IMG/VR virus record: IMGVR_UViG_3300005056_000001
Coordinates: 250,001 to 314,000 of that record
Length of the DNA stretch: 64,000 nucleotides
From: a virus
Strand: one strand, 5' to 3'
Below, one piece after another: positions 33,723 to 42,806 of the stretch. The notes beneath the pieces are model-generated. The model was not told the origin of the DNA. It did no database searches and worked only from the letters and a program-made list of their open reading frames with translations. Each line of letters begins with the position of its first letter. Positions within the stretch are counted from its first letter, which is position 1. The translations under genes and the position numbers were made by a program.

Positions 33723-34926
33723 TTTTATGGTTTTTAATTTCTATTTTCAAGGCCTTCAAAATATTTTTTGCCTTCATTTCCCAAATGGCATCCTTGAACA
33801 CACTTTCGGGATTTAATCTAAGCGAGTGTATTGGCCCAAGGAAAACACGCAAATGTTTCTTGTGATCGGTGGCTTTTTGGGCAAATGTGTAAAAATCCTT
33901 GTCACACATTTCTTTACCGTCAAGGTTGGCTACTTTTTCTTTTAATTGGTCAAACACCTGTTCGCAGCGTGCGATTAAAACATCGTACGGTGTCTTTAGC
34001 GGGTAAATTTCCTTGGCCAACAAAGGAAAGTACCCAATAATAGTTTCCTCTTCTCCTGCCCTGATAGCATCAACAAACCTCCACTTGGAGGTTATTGTTT
34101 TGTATGTTTCGTTCCATTGGTGGTGTATAACATAGGAGTTTGACTTTATCTTAAGACGGTTGCCGTGTTTGTCAACCACAACATATCCCTCAAAATTTTG
34201 ATCGCCCAACTTGACATTGTGTAAAGATTTAAGTATCTCATCCTTTCCTTTGTAGGGATACCTTTTTGGACGGTCGCAATTAAACACCATTGCAATCATA
34301 TCCAATTCATCTGTGTCATATTCCTGTAGGGTGTCCATCTCCCTTGCTGCCAACAGAACAATGTTGCCTTGTTGATAGGTGTTAATGACCTTGTTGTCTG
34401 CACTAATACATTCAAAAACATAGGTCACACCTTTTTTTGAATGTGTGAGGTCAACATGGTTTTCTTTGGCGATACGATTGAATAGGTGAGTATAATCAAA
34501 GTCTTGCTCAACCAATATGCTATGGTTATGCTTGTCACGATAGCTAACCTTATCAATTGCATACCCACTCTTTTTTGTGCCAACAACCCACTCGTTTATG
34601 ACATTATCATAGTAGCGTTGTATCATGGCACCATCCCCTTTATCCTCCCCGACCGCACTTTCCCAATCCAAAACACCTTTATGACCTGCCTTATACTCGC
34701 CAAAACGATACAAGGGCATGGACATTGCCTCGAACTTTTCGCCAACACGTTTTATAATAACCCCACGACATTCATTTGTGGTCGGGTTCTTGGGTGTCTT
34801 GAGTTGGTCATAGTGTAGAATTATTCTGTGTTCAGACTCTCTAAGCTCAAGTCTATATTTATCGACCGTGGCCTTCAGTCCTTTTTGGTTGAGCTCCTTG
34901 ATTATGTTAAGTTCCTTCTTTTCCAT
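33712..34926 (-). CDS. T4 Rnl1-like RNA ligase
   Basis: 404 residues (T4 Rnl1 has 374). Nucleotidyltransferase motifs in order: motif I KGDG with adenylated Lys K96, preceded by the ECRGVIIK and YRFGEY blocks typical of Rnl1; motif III YVFECIS (about 188); motif IV FEGYVVV (about 260); motif V LKIKSNSY (about 273). It joins RNA 5'-phosphate to 3'-OH ends with ATP; in T4 it repairs tRNA cut by a host anticodon nuclease. No polynucleotide kinase partner is seen in this window. Overlaps both neighbouring genes. Confidence 0.88.
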   Translation of the reverse strand: MEKKELNIIKELNQKGLKATVDKYRLELRESEHRIILHYDQLKTPKNPTTNECRGVIIKRVGEKFEAMSMPLYRFGEYKAGHKGVLDWESAVGEDKGDGAMIQRYYDNVINEWVVGTKKSGYAIDKVSYRDKHNHSILVEQDFDYTHLFNRIAKENHVDLTHSKKGVTYVFECISADNKVINTYQQGNIVLLAAREMDTLQEYDTDELDMIAMVFNCDRPKRYPYKGKDEILKSLHNVKLGDQNFEGYVVVDKHGNRLKIKSNSYVIHHQWNETYKTITSKWRFVDAIRAGEEETIIGYFPLLAKEIYPLKTPYDVLIARCEQVFDQLKEKVANLDGKEMCDKDFYTFAQKATDHKKHLRVFLGPIHSLRLNPESVFKDAIWEMKAKNILKALKIEIKNHKNAI

Positions 34927-35218
34927 TTTTGATATTTTCTTTGAATTGGTTTCGAAATTCTTCGATGCCTTGGTCTGTCACATAGAAGAAAATGTTTTCG
35001 CTCTCTTCCATTGTTTCGGATCCCATATACCCCATTTCGACCAATGTCATTAGCTCCGAGTAACTACCCGTTTTCCCTGTCGTGATATATCTGTTCCGAT
35101 AGAATTGTTTTGGTAGTTTTTTGTCTTCTTTTTTGGCATCAGGAAGCATTACACCATAATAGTGTATTCCTAGCGAGTGCCCGACCTTACAAATTTGATT
35201 GTATGATAATTTTTTCAT
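34907..35218 (-). CDS. Hypothetical protein, winged-helix-like
   Basis: 103 residues from ATG 35218 (MKKLSYNQI), 12 bases after the stop of the upstream gene; a longer frame to 35335 would overlap that gene. The C-terminal FFYVTDQGIEEFRNQF resembles the wing and last helix of small winged-helix proteins. Overlaps the RNA ligase start by 20 bases. Confidence 0.55.
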   Translation of the reverse strand: MKKLSYNQICKVGHSLGIHYYGVMLPDAKKEDKKLPKQFYRNRYITTGKTGSYSELMTLVEMGYMGSETMEESENIFFYVTDQGIEEFRNQFKENIKNGKEGT

Positions 35219-35232
35219 AGTACTTGCTGTTT

Positions 35233-35493
35233 TTACCATTTGATAATGTATTCTCCGCCTCCTTTTACGTCTACTACATAACCCAAACCTTCCAAAATTT
35301 CTTGTTCTTGGTATGACATTTCGTCTTGTTCCCAATCCCCTGCTTGGTATGTCAATTCACGGATTGGTGTATGTGAAGACTCTATTAATATTTTTATTTT
35401 TTCCATTATGACTCTAAGCGTGTTTGTTCTTGCTGCCAATGATTTATACATTGCAGTCTTTTGCTCTTTGGCCGTTTTTATCTTGCTAGACAT
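35233..35493 (-). CDS. Hypothetical protein
   Basis: 86 residues, helical N-terminus (MSSKIKTAKEQKTAMYKSL), ends in a short strand GGGEYIIKW. First gene of the leftward ligase operon; upstream a possible host-type promoter (TTG, 18 bases, TACCTTGG). Unknown. Confidence 0.55.
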   Translation of the reverse strand: MSSKIKTAKEQKTAMYKSLAARTNTLRVIMEKIKILIESSHTPIRELTYQAGDWEQDEMSYQEQEILEGLGYVVDVKGGGEYIIKW

Positions 35494-35588
35494 TTTTCGG
35501 TTTTAATGTTATTAAAGCACCAAGGTAAAGAAATATATCCGAAAACAAAAGGAGTCGTCCAAAAAGAATTCATACTTTTACAAAAAAA

Positions 35589-36368
35589 CTACAACAAACT
35601 ACTAGAATCAATACTACCATCCTCTTCTCTTAGAGGGTTGTTGTTTACGTTTCCTTCCTGTGTCACATCTATTCCGTCGGCTATTTGATTGTCTACCTCC
35701 AATGCCGCCTTTTGGGCCTCCATAATCTCACGTACTTTGTCTAACACAGCACCCTGTCCTCGTTGGGGACTGTCTAGCATTGTATATTCCTCGTCGGTGT
35801 CTTCGCCCTCAATTGCTCCTGATTGACCCTCAAATTCTTCGTAGTCGTCATAATCTTCTTCTTCGTCGCTAAAGTCGGCACCCCTTGTCGTCATATCTTC
35901 TGATAGCTCCTTAAAAAACGTTGGTATGGAACGCATGTGCTTGTATAATGTTTTTGTCACATCACTCAACGAACTTTGTGCCTCGGCAATTCTTTTATAG
36001 AGAGCATCGTCCGAGGCACCCCCCGCATTTAAGTGTACTATCAAAGACTCAAGGACATGTTCACCTAATTTAACTTGGTACATCATTGTTCTTAGTGGAA
36101 TAATTTCCATTTTTGCCTGTTGAATTGCAGCCTTCTGAAATTTGGTGATATAGACAAGATCCTCGCTATGTTCCTCGTCTCCAAAATCCCTTTCTATGTC
36201 CAATCCTGCATAAACGGCCGCCATTGAGATAACAAATTTTTTGCACGAATTCTCTATGCGTTTTTTTGCAACCTCAATGTCCAATTTATTGTATGTGTTT
36301 TTGTATTCCAAGGCCTCTCCTAGACCATCACCAATAAAACCGCTAAAATCATCCTCGTCCTCAAACAT
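35589..36368 (-). CDS. Hypothetical acidic protein
   Basis: 259 residues. Acidic N-terminus, a helical core (residues 25-150), an Asp/Glu-rich linker (160-190), then another helix and a Ser-rich end. Size and helical core with acidic tail would be compatible with a small terminase subunit, which I do not find elsewhere in the window, but no specific motif supports it. Stands alone with a 95-base gap to the next leftward gene. Confidence 0.55.
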   Translation of the reverse strand: MFEDEDDFSGFIGDGLGEALEYKNTYNKLDIEVAKKRIENSCKKFVISMAAVYAGLDIERDFGDEEHSEDLVYITKFQKAAIQQAKMEIIPLRTMMYQVKLGEHVLESLIVHLNAGGASDDALYKRIAEAQSSLSDVTKTLYKHMRSIPTFFKELSEDMTTRGADFSDEEEDYDDYEEFEGQSGAIEGEDTDEEYTMLDSPQRGQGAVLDKVREIMEAQKAALEVDNQIADGIDVTQEGNVNNNPLREEDGSIDSSSLL

Positions 36369-36535
36369 AATATTTTTTTGTAGTGTTATAACCTTTCTTT
36401 ATTAACGGCAAGAAACAACACAAAATAGGTACAGGTGTTAATATTTACAGATAAATTCATAAATAAATTCATAAATAGGTATGATGGTGTTAATTTTTTG
36501 TATATTGTCATTTTTAAAGAAACAAAACGTAACAA

Positions 36536-36856
36536 ATGAAGGATACAAACAATAATAACAAGGGCCTGTGTCAGTCCCCATTTATAGGACGCTATGTCAA
36601 CGGGAATTTTAAGAAAGATGGTTGGTGTCCTATATCCTATACATTTGTGATGTTAGATGACGGAAAGGACGACACCAATGCCGAATGCCTAGAGATTGTT
36701 GATTTGGTACCCTGTAATATTGAGTGGGTTAAGAGACCATGCACGGTGTACGAACTCCACCTCAAAGGGCTCGAAGAAACTCCACTCTTTGTCTATGTAA
36801 AAAACGGCGAATTATTTAAATTCCTTTCAGACATTAGAATTTCGATGGCAAATTAA
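36536..36856 (+). CDS. Hypothetical protein
   Basis: 106 residues, Asn/Lys-rich N-terminus, then beta strands with four Cys not in a clear metal pattern. First gene of a rightward small-gene cluster lacking exact GTACATA motifs. Unknown. Confidence 0.55.
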   Translation: MKDTNNNNKGLCQSPFIGRYVNGNFKKDGWCPISYTFVMLDDGKDDTNAECLEIVDLVPCNIEWVKRPCTVYELHLKGLEETPLFVYVKNGELFKFLSDIRISMAN

Positions 36857-36863
36857 CACAAAC

Positions 36864-36923
36864 GTTAAGGAAGTGTTAATTTACTTGATTTGTGTGTAAC
36901 TAGAACATTTTTACTTACCTTTA
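36864..36923 (+). promoter_or_regulatory. GTTAA-block motif and host-type promoter
   Basis: 36864-36880 reads GTTAAGGAAGTGTTAAT. Downstream, TTG at 36890-36892 and TACCTTTA at 36916-36923 are 23 bases apart, the upper limit of the Bacteroidota -33/-7 spacing. Faces the gene at 36956. Confidence 0.4.
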
Positions 36924-36955
36924 TACTATCAATTAAATAACACATAAAATCAGGC

Positions 36956-37141
36956 ATGAACTACCAAGAAAGTCAAGAAGAAGCAAAACGAATACAATCA
37001 ATATGTGAGCAAACTGCAATTGATTATGACATGGAGGTCGAGGATGTTAAGCGTATATATAGCAGATCAAAAAAAGGGTACGAAGATTTCTATGAAGAAT
37101 TAGAACGCTTCATCAGTGAGCGTGTAGAATCCGACTGCTAA
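36956..37141 (+). CDS. Small acidic hypothetical protein
   Basis: 61 residues, almost entirely charged helix with net negative charge. ATG start 33 bases after the promoter-like box. No family. Confidence 0.55.
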   Translation: MNYQESQEEAKRIQSICEQTAIDYDMEVEDVKRIYSRSKKGYEDFYEELERFISERVESDC

Positions 37142-37229
37142 ATATATACAGCAAATCATTCAAGGACTCTTACGAGCTATCAAATTGGGTTGTAGAGACC
37201 AAAGATTATTAATATTACTAGAAAATAAA

Positions 37230-37856
37230 ATGAACCTAACAAACAACGAACTACAACTCCTGTCTAACATGACAGGGAAACAATTCAACGACCTAAAAGA
37301 CATGGTTGAACATTCCAATACGAATGGTTTTAAACACACACTAACAGAGGTCATTGTACGGATGAAAAATGTACATTATGGTGCATGTCCCGAAAACACA
37401 ACCGAGTTGGAACGTCTGTTTTTGAATCCCGACACAACAACCAATTGGTTTGGAGTGGTTTGTGAAAATTTCCGTAAGGAAAAATCCATTATCAGATCAC
37501 ATGGCATTAAAAAATGTGACTTGGTTCCTTTAAAAAAAGGATGGCTTGACACATTTTCCGAAAATAAGGCAGAGCGTATTACGCTAATGTGCATGATAGA
37601 CATTGCCCTTTATAGATTGGAGCAGTTTAAAGCAAAACAAAAGATTTCGGGTGTATCCAAATTGTCGAATCCTGTAACAAAAGAAGAATGGGTCGAGGAT
37701 TTTTTGACAGAATATATTGTTAGACACTCCAACGAACACGAAAATACAAAGGATCGTAAGACCAACCCATTTTATCTAATAGGAGGCAATCCATATGCAC
37801 TACTCGAAAACGAGGACAATCTTGTAAGATTCAGAAAAGTGTTAAGGAAATGTTAA
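37230..37856 (+). CDS. Hypothetical protein
   Basis: 208 residues from ATG 37230 (MNLTNNELQLLSN). Helical, basic overall; ends FRKVLRKC. Its last codons and stop coincide with a GTTAAGGAAATGTTAAA motif at 37841-37857, so the regulatory element is partly coding. Unknown function. Confidence 0.6.
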   Translation: MNLTNNELQLLSNMTGKQFNDLKDMVEHSNTNGFKHTLTEVIVRMKNVHYGACPENTTELERLFLNPDTTTNWFGVVCENFRKEKSIIRSHGIKKCDLVPLKKGWLDTFSENKAERITLMCMIDIALYRLEQFKAKQKISGVSKLSNPVTKEEWVEDFLTEYIVRHSNEHENTKDRKTNPFYLIGGNPYALLENEDNLVRFRKVLRKC

Positions 37857-37917
37857 AGTCGTGTCTTATCAAAGACAGGGCTTTTTTTATTGGAGTATTT
37901 GTTGTACATTTGATTTA
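37841..37917 (+). promoter_or_regulatory. Motif, terminator-like hairpin and promoter cassette
   Basis: GTTAAGGAAATGTTAAA (37841-37857), an imperfect hairpin with GTGTCTT/AAGACA core followed by seven T (to about 37888), then TGTACATTTG (37903-37912) that matches both a TAnnTTTG box and six bases of the late motif. Same order of parts as the 73-bp repeats at 60 kb. Confidence 0.45.
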
Positions 37918-37958
37918 TCAAAGGATGAAACATTAAGGAACAGCAAAACACATATATC

Positions 37959-38348
37959 ATGTCAAATACACCATTAGAACAAGCAAAGAAACAATTAGAG
38001 AAGGCTCAGGTAACGTATAATTACTACAACACCATTGAGGAGCTTTTGGCTTTTATGGAATCTTTGGTATATCCAACGGTCAATTGGTGGGCAGGGGAAA
38101 CTTACTCAAAAACAGGGATGTTAGTTTTTGATTCTTTTGATTTCAGGGCAATTATAGAAGATGAAAGTAAGTACTGTAAAACAGGACTTGGCATAAGATA
38201 TTATTCGTCTAAACTAAGCTGTGGTGTGTCAACAGAAGACCTTGGCACCGAACCCGAGTACAAAAAATGGTTACTCTCAAACAGAAGAGTGCTGAATAAA
38301 TTATACAAGGCTTATGCACAAGCCATAAAATTATTCGAAAATAGTTAG
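37959..38348 (+). CDS. Hypothetical protein
   Basis: 129 residues. N-terminal coiled coil (1-35), Trp-rich middle (TVNWWAGETYSKTG), helical end. Unknown. 46 bases after the promoter cassette. Confidence 0.55.
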   Translation: MSNTPLEQAKKQLEKAQVTYNYYNTIEELLAFMESLVYPTVNWWAGETYSKTGMLVFDSFDFRAIIEDESKYCKTGLGIRYYSSKLSCGVSTEDLGTEPEYKKWLLSNRRVLNKLYKAYAQAIKLFENS

Positions 38349-38498
38349 GATATTTTGAATTCTTAACATTTTGTTTTATATTACAACAACCAAGGGATAT
38401 TTATATTTCACATTTGAAATTTTACTTAAAAATTAGTATTGATCGCTATTATTGAGTGTGTGTATAAATACTCCTTTGGTTTTAATAATTCGAAAAAC

Positions 38499-38891
38499 AT
38501 GCAAATGCTCAAAAAAGAATTAGTAGAAGAAAACGCCCTACTAAAGGCCCAAATAGAAAAACTAACAAAACCTAAAACAACGGGTTTGTATAACAAGCTT
38601 TTTGGTCTTACGGCGGAGGATATCGAAAAAGAGGACGAGGAAGAAGGAGAGGAAGGTGATGGCTCATTTCAATTGATGCATGATCTATTAGACACATATC
38701 ACGGCTGTAAAATGATTCGTGAAGACTCTGAAAACGTTTCCGAGACCGAGGGAGCAATTATCATCGAGGATGATTATGATATGCCATTACCGATGTCCAC
38801 ATTGGGTGATGCCATTAAGGAAATAATTTCCCGAAAGGATATTGTTTGGCTTGCGAATCGTTTGGAGGATATTATTGAAAATGAAATATAG
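38499..38891 (+). CDS. Hypothetical protein with leucine-zipper-like start
   Basis: 130 residues from ATG 38499 (MQMLKKELVEENALLKAQ), a heptad coiled coil, then an acidic stretch (DEEEGEEGD) and an alpha/beta end. The 150-base gap before it is AT-rich with no gene. Confidence 0.55.
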   Translation: MQMLKKELVEENALLKAQIEKLTKPKTTGLYNKLFGLTAEDIEKEDEEEGEEGDGSFQLMHDLLDTYHGCKMIREDSENVSETEGAIIIEDDYDMPLPMSTLGDAIKEIISRKDIVWLANRLEDIIENEI

Positions 38892-38895
38892 CATA

Positions 38896-39234
38896 ATGAA
38901 AAAATTTAAGGTTTATACAGGCACCGACATCGAAGATATGTGTGGACGCCAATTGCACCCGCTAAATGAGGTGAAGTCTGCAAAGGCTACTATTGACACG
39001 TATTTGAAGTGTCACAAAGAATGCAAGGGTGACACCAAAACAAAGGCTGTCGTAGATTACATATTCACAAACAGCCCCGATTTTGTGGCTGCCATAAAAG
39101 AATATGGCGAAACAAACGATTTGTTTGTTGAATTCTACCTAAATGGTGTTTCTAAGGGGTATGATATCGAACCGATTTTTGAAGACTTTAACAGGTCATT
39201 CGATGAGGGTCAGAAATTAATTACACAAAAATAG
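38896..39234 (+). CDS. Hypothetical protein
   Basis: 112 residues from ATG 38896, four bases after the previous stop. Helical, some Cys in the first half (MCGRQLH, CHKEC) without clear metal spacing. Unknown. Confidence 0.55.
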   Translation: MKKFKVYTGTDIEDMCGRQLHPLNEVKSAKATIDTYLKCHKECKGDTKTKAVVDYIFTNSPDFVAAIKEYGETNDLFVEFYLNGVSKGYDIEPIFEDFNRSFDEGQKLITQK

Positions 39235-39308
39235 TAAGACACTGCCTAGGAAAGACATTGGATTTTGTTGATTCGAAATCCTGATCAGTACATTTTATAC
39301 AAAAAAAT

Positions 39309-39887
39309 ATGCAAATTAAAATAACAGACTTTTACTATCCATTGGCCAAAGAATGGATGTGGGACTACTGCACACCGCTAGGAAAATTTATTGACTGTCA
39401 GGGTGTCAAGTGGGATTTGGGGATATTGATAAAATCAGAGGGTGATTGGTCTGCTGCCTGTGTTTATGGCGACACCGACGGTCATTATAATTCGGGCTCT
39501 TCTTATGGAATTTTATCCCAACCAAAAAGAATGGATTTTATTGATGAAATGATTAATCGGGCAGTAAAGGAAGGGTTGATAAAAGACGAGAGAGTAAAAA
39601 CCAAGGAAGAGGCCGAAATTTGGCTTGACAATTTCTCTAGCACCATAGAGTTCTGTGAGAATATTGATCAACCAATCAGCGTGTCAGGGTTTTTAAAACC
39701 GTTCAAGAAAATGCTTGCCGACAAAAAATATATTTTCTTGGACACGATATTATTTTCTATGGTCTTCAAGTATTATAAGATGGAATACTTGGAAGCATTT
39801 CGGGAAATGTTACTACCCCACAAATCAGAGCTAAGGATGTTTAACTTATTGGAGCTCAATTTAATCGTAAGAACCCCACCAAAATAA
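39309..39887 (+). CDS. Hypothetical protein
   Basis: 192 residues. N-terminal beta/aromatic part, C-terminal helices (KYYKMEYLEAFREML). Preceded by AGTACATTTTA, a near match to both promoter types. Unknown. Confidence 0.55.
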   Translation: MQIKITDFYYPLAKEWMWDYCTPLGKFIDCQGVKWDLGILIKSEGDWSAACVYGDTDGHYNSGSSYGILSQPKRMDFIDEMINRAVKEGLIKDERVKTKEEAEIWLDNFSSTIEFCENIDQPISVSGFLKPFKKMLADKKYIFLDTILFSMVFKYYKMEYLEAFREMLLPHKSELRMFNLLELNLIVRTPPK

Positions 39888-39889
39888 TT

Positions 39890-40666
39890 ATGCAGTACAA
39901 TAGAGAGACCATTGACAGTGTCCTTAAACTAAGAAGTGTTGCTGACCCGTACTCGGATATATTAGAAATCTGCAAGGAGAATAGTTCTCGTCTTGGTAAA
40001 TACATGGATAAGTATGAAATGTTATTCAGAATAATTTCATGTCTAGGCAAGGAAAGTTTTAACGATTTTTTGGAGACCGTTATTGGAGACCTGCAACACG
40101 GCACGATAGATTGTTTGTTCGAGGCATTAAGCAAGGGTCTTAGACAATGGGATGTGTTCGACAACGGAGACTTGGACATGCTTTTTAGATGTATGCTATT
40201 CGAAAGTAAAATACCAAAAATTGTGTTTATGGAGGTCTTTGTTGATGGTAAAAACAGACGTGTTCATGACGACTTCAAAAAAAGATTTGTTGGCGACCTA
40301 AAAGAAGAACACCTGTCCAATCGTGTTTGGGGGAGTCAGAAGGCAAAGGATTGCGTCCTGAAGGATTACAATAACATACACTTTGATTATGTTAAAATGT
40401 TGTTGTCTGAAGCCAATAAGATTTCATTTCCTGCCTATAAAATCTCTGAGAAGATTAGGAAAAAGTTTGGTATCGAACTATTTCCTTTAATTTTAAGCAG
40501 TGGACAGGTCGGTATGTTGAAAAAGCCCAAGCCAAATGGTAATCACTTTTACATGGCAAGCAGCGAGGGGGTTTATTACACCCTTATAGGAAGTCCGACA
40601 CATTATTTCAAACACGGTATTACCATAAATATTGAAAATTTAAATATATCAATCAATGAAAGATAA
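39890..40666 (+). CDS. Hypothetical protein
   Basis: 258 residues starting two bases after the preceding stop and overlapping the next gene by 11 bases, hence coupled. Helical N-terminal two thirds, beta C-terminus. No domain recognised. Confidence 0.6.
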   Translation: MQYNRETIDSVLKLRSVADPYSDILEICKENSSRLGKYMDKYEMLFRIISCLGKESFNDFLETVIGDLQHGTIDCLFEALSKGLRQWDVFDNGDLDMLFRCMLFESKIPKIVFMEVFVDGKNRRVHDDFKKRFVGDLKEEHLSNRVWGSQKAKDCVLKDYNNIHFDYVKMLLSEANKISFPAYKISEKIRKKFGIELFPLILSSGQVGMLKKPKPNGNHFYMASSEGVYYTLIGSPTHYFKHGITINIENLNISINER

Positions 40667-40961
40667 AGAGTACATCCTGTGTGCGGCAACTTGGTACAAG
40701 GAGGTCGAAAAACCTGTTCATAGCCCGATTAACATAACAGAGGGTGTTGTTGTTTGTGGATTTAGACACCCAAATGTAATAGGCATCGTTCATGCACTAT
40801 CCACGAAACCAAGTTCTGCGTTTGACTATGCCAAGGTTGTGCAAGGGTTTCTGTCAAGCAAAAACAGATTCCTGACAAGAGAGGAGGCTGCCGACATTGC
40901 ATTCGTTGCAGGACAAATTGACACCAAAATTAAGCGTTTATATAGCGAAGATTTATATTAA
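40656..40961 (+). CDS. Hypothetical protein, conserved-looking small phage protein
   Basis: 101 residues. Pattern VVCGFRHPNVI and later GFLSSKNRFLTREEAADIAF (a turn then a helix) recalls small phage proteins with the text G-F-x-T-S-x-x-R-F-V-x-R-x-E-A; function unknown to me. Confidence 0.6.
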   Translation: MKDKEYILCAATWYKEVEKPVHSPINITEGVVVCGFRHPNVIGIVHALSTKPSSAFDYAKVVQGFLSSKNRFLTREEAADIAFVAGQIDTKIKRLYSEDLY

Positions 40962-40975
40962 TAAAAATATAGTTT

Positions 40976-41101
40976 ATGTTAGACAAAAAAGTTATTAAGA
41001 GCATTAAAAAGGTTAGACAGGTCAGCAAGTGTAATCTTTTTCAGGCAATCGTTGATTCTGTGGTACAAGACTTGAAGTCTGTCAAAAAATTGGTCAAATA
41101 A
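40976..41101 (+). CDS. Very small basic protein
   Basis: 41 residues, MLDKKVIKSIKKVRQVSK then an amphipathic helix ending KLVK. ATG 40976 follows the preceding stop by 14 bases and A-rich leader. Basic amphipathic, could be nucleic-acid or membrane associated. Last gene of the rightward cluster. Confidence 0.5.
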   Translation: MLDKKVIKSIKKVRQVSKCNLFQAIVDSVVQDLKSVKKLVK

Positions 41102-41111
41102 AATCGCTGAT

Positions 41112-42797
41112 CTAACAATTATTATTTACGTCATCCGACAAACCAATTATATCGTTTAGTGGAGGAGAGGCGTTGTTGTTTGATTGTACGATCTTGCTGT
41201 CGTCTGTAAAGATATTATCAAAATGATTAATAGGGAATAGGTGTGCCAATAGGTTTGATTTGCTTACTATTTTAGAATTCATTTTTATCATGCCCAAGGT
41301 GATCGGATTTTTGTTACAAACAAATTCCAAAACATTTATTGTGTTGTCGGAAAGTGAGTTCACAAACACTCCTTCTTGGATAGTTAACAATGCTGCCGTT
41401 GTTTTGTCATACTCGCTTATTGTTATAGTCAAATGCGACTGTGTTTTGTTGATATGAAAGTTGTAATACTTACCCACGACCAATGGCGTTGTGGGTGTTG
41501 TGAATACTTTTTTTGATTGTGCGCCACTAAAGACCTCCAACGAAACATTACCACCTGATTCTAAACTAAATTGGTGGGCAAGATTGCCTAGTCTAAATGT
41601 TTTGTATATTGTGCGATCTTCTATCAAGGAGAATGAGGCCCAAAACGAAAGTGAATATGTGCTAGTATCAAAATTGCTCACATCATATTTAAGCATTGTG
41701 GTGTCTGCCTCTAATTCGGGACTTCTGTATAACCAATCAACACCCATCAATCCTCTGTGTTGAATAGATGCCCTAATGGCATATAACGGGCTTATTCGTT
41801 CTCTTAGTAGAGAATGATAATTATGGTTGTCCATGTCTTTGGAAACCTCGCTGTCCTGTACCGAGCTGTCTGCCTGCGATGCCTCGATGTATTCTTTTGT
41901 CTCCTCAACATCTTGCATAATTCCTGCACCATCAATATAGTCACCAAAGTCTTCCGTAATATGGTCGATACGTTCTGTGTTTACGCTTGCATCATCAACA
42001 TATTTAATTAGCGACAATTCGTAGGCCACAAATCGGTTCATAAAGTCCAAATCTCCAACAACTTTCGATACTGTCATTCTTCTTTTGAACATCGGCAACC
42101 AAATTGAATCTTTTGGGGTCGGAGGAGCCGAGAAGTTATTGTCCCATTCGGTTCTGTCGATAAACACCTTGATACCGCCATAGTACATTTGAAATTCGTC
42201 TATGTGTAGATCATCCTTTGGGGTGTTCTCGGCATTTATGATTACCTTTATTTTTGAGTCCTCTGTCACATTATGGATTGTGTATGTTTTGAACGTCATA
42301 TTCTTGCCCGTATTGTCTGTGCGAAAATAATGACCATCAAAACCCATGTTATTGCTGAGGGCATAACTAAGAGCCTTTCGCATTTCATGCACAGATTCTA
42401 AATCATCATGATACCTCCATAGGTTGGCATTCAAACAAGAATGAACAACAGAGTTTTGTTTCGGAAACGAAACGGCTTCCACACACATCGGAACACCGTC
42501 TGCAAGTAGTGATCTAAAAAAAATGGTGTTGTAAGTACTTATCTTGGGCTTTACCGATACTTGTGCCCTAACATGTATTTTGTTGTACGCAAGGGTCTGA
42601 ATAATCACATTGAACACATTTTCTGTGCTATAGTCCGAATATGTTGTGCCGTCAATGCTATATGCATATATAACATTGATATCATATTCGCTCACCACAC
42701 CATCAAAATTAGATACGATGGTATTCACATTACCCCCCAAAGGAAGGAATGTGAATATCTGAACACTCTCGTTTTCGTAAAATGTAATAAAGCTCAT
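41112..42797 (-). CDS. Tail protein with C-terminal LamG-like domain
   Basis: 561 residues. N-terminal beta domains; an acidic middle (about 280-330); from about residue 370 a jelly-roll pattern (SLSFWASFSL, GKYYNFHINKTQ, LTITISEYD) typical of concanavalin/LamG-like glycan-binding folds. Directly downstream of the fibre gene (10 bases), so probably a fibre or baseplate component that contacts the host surface. Confidence 0.65.
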   Translation of the reverse strand: MSFITFYENESVQIFTFLPLGGNVNTIVSNFDGVVSEYDINVIYAYSIDGTTYSDYSTENVFNVIIQTLAYNKIHVRAQVSVKPKISTYNTIFFRSLLADGVPMCVEAVSFPKQNSVVHSCLNANLWRYHDDLESVHEMRKALSYALSNNMGFDGHYFRTDNTGKNMTFKTYTIHNVTEDSKIKVIINAENTPKDDLHIDEFQMYYGGIKVFIDRTEWDNNFSAPPTPKDSIWLPMFKRRMTVSKVVGDLDFMNRFVAYELSLIKYVDDASVNTERIDHITEDFGDYIDGAGIMQDVEETKEYIEASQADSSVQDSEVSKDMDNHNYHSLLRERISPLYAIRASIQHRGLMGVDWLYRSPELEADTTMLKYDVSNFDTSTYSLSFWASFSLIEDRTIYKTFRLGNLAHQFSLESGGNVSLEVFSGAQSKKVFTTPTTPLVVGKYYNFHINKTQSHLTITISEYDKTTAALLTIQEGVFVNSLSDNTINVLEFVCNKNPITLGMIKMNSKIVSKSNLLAHLFPINHFDNIFTDDSKIVQSNNNASPPLNDIIGLSDDVNNNC

Positions 42798-42806
42798 GCG
42801 ATTGGG

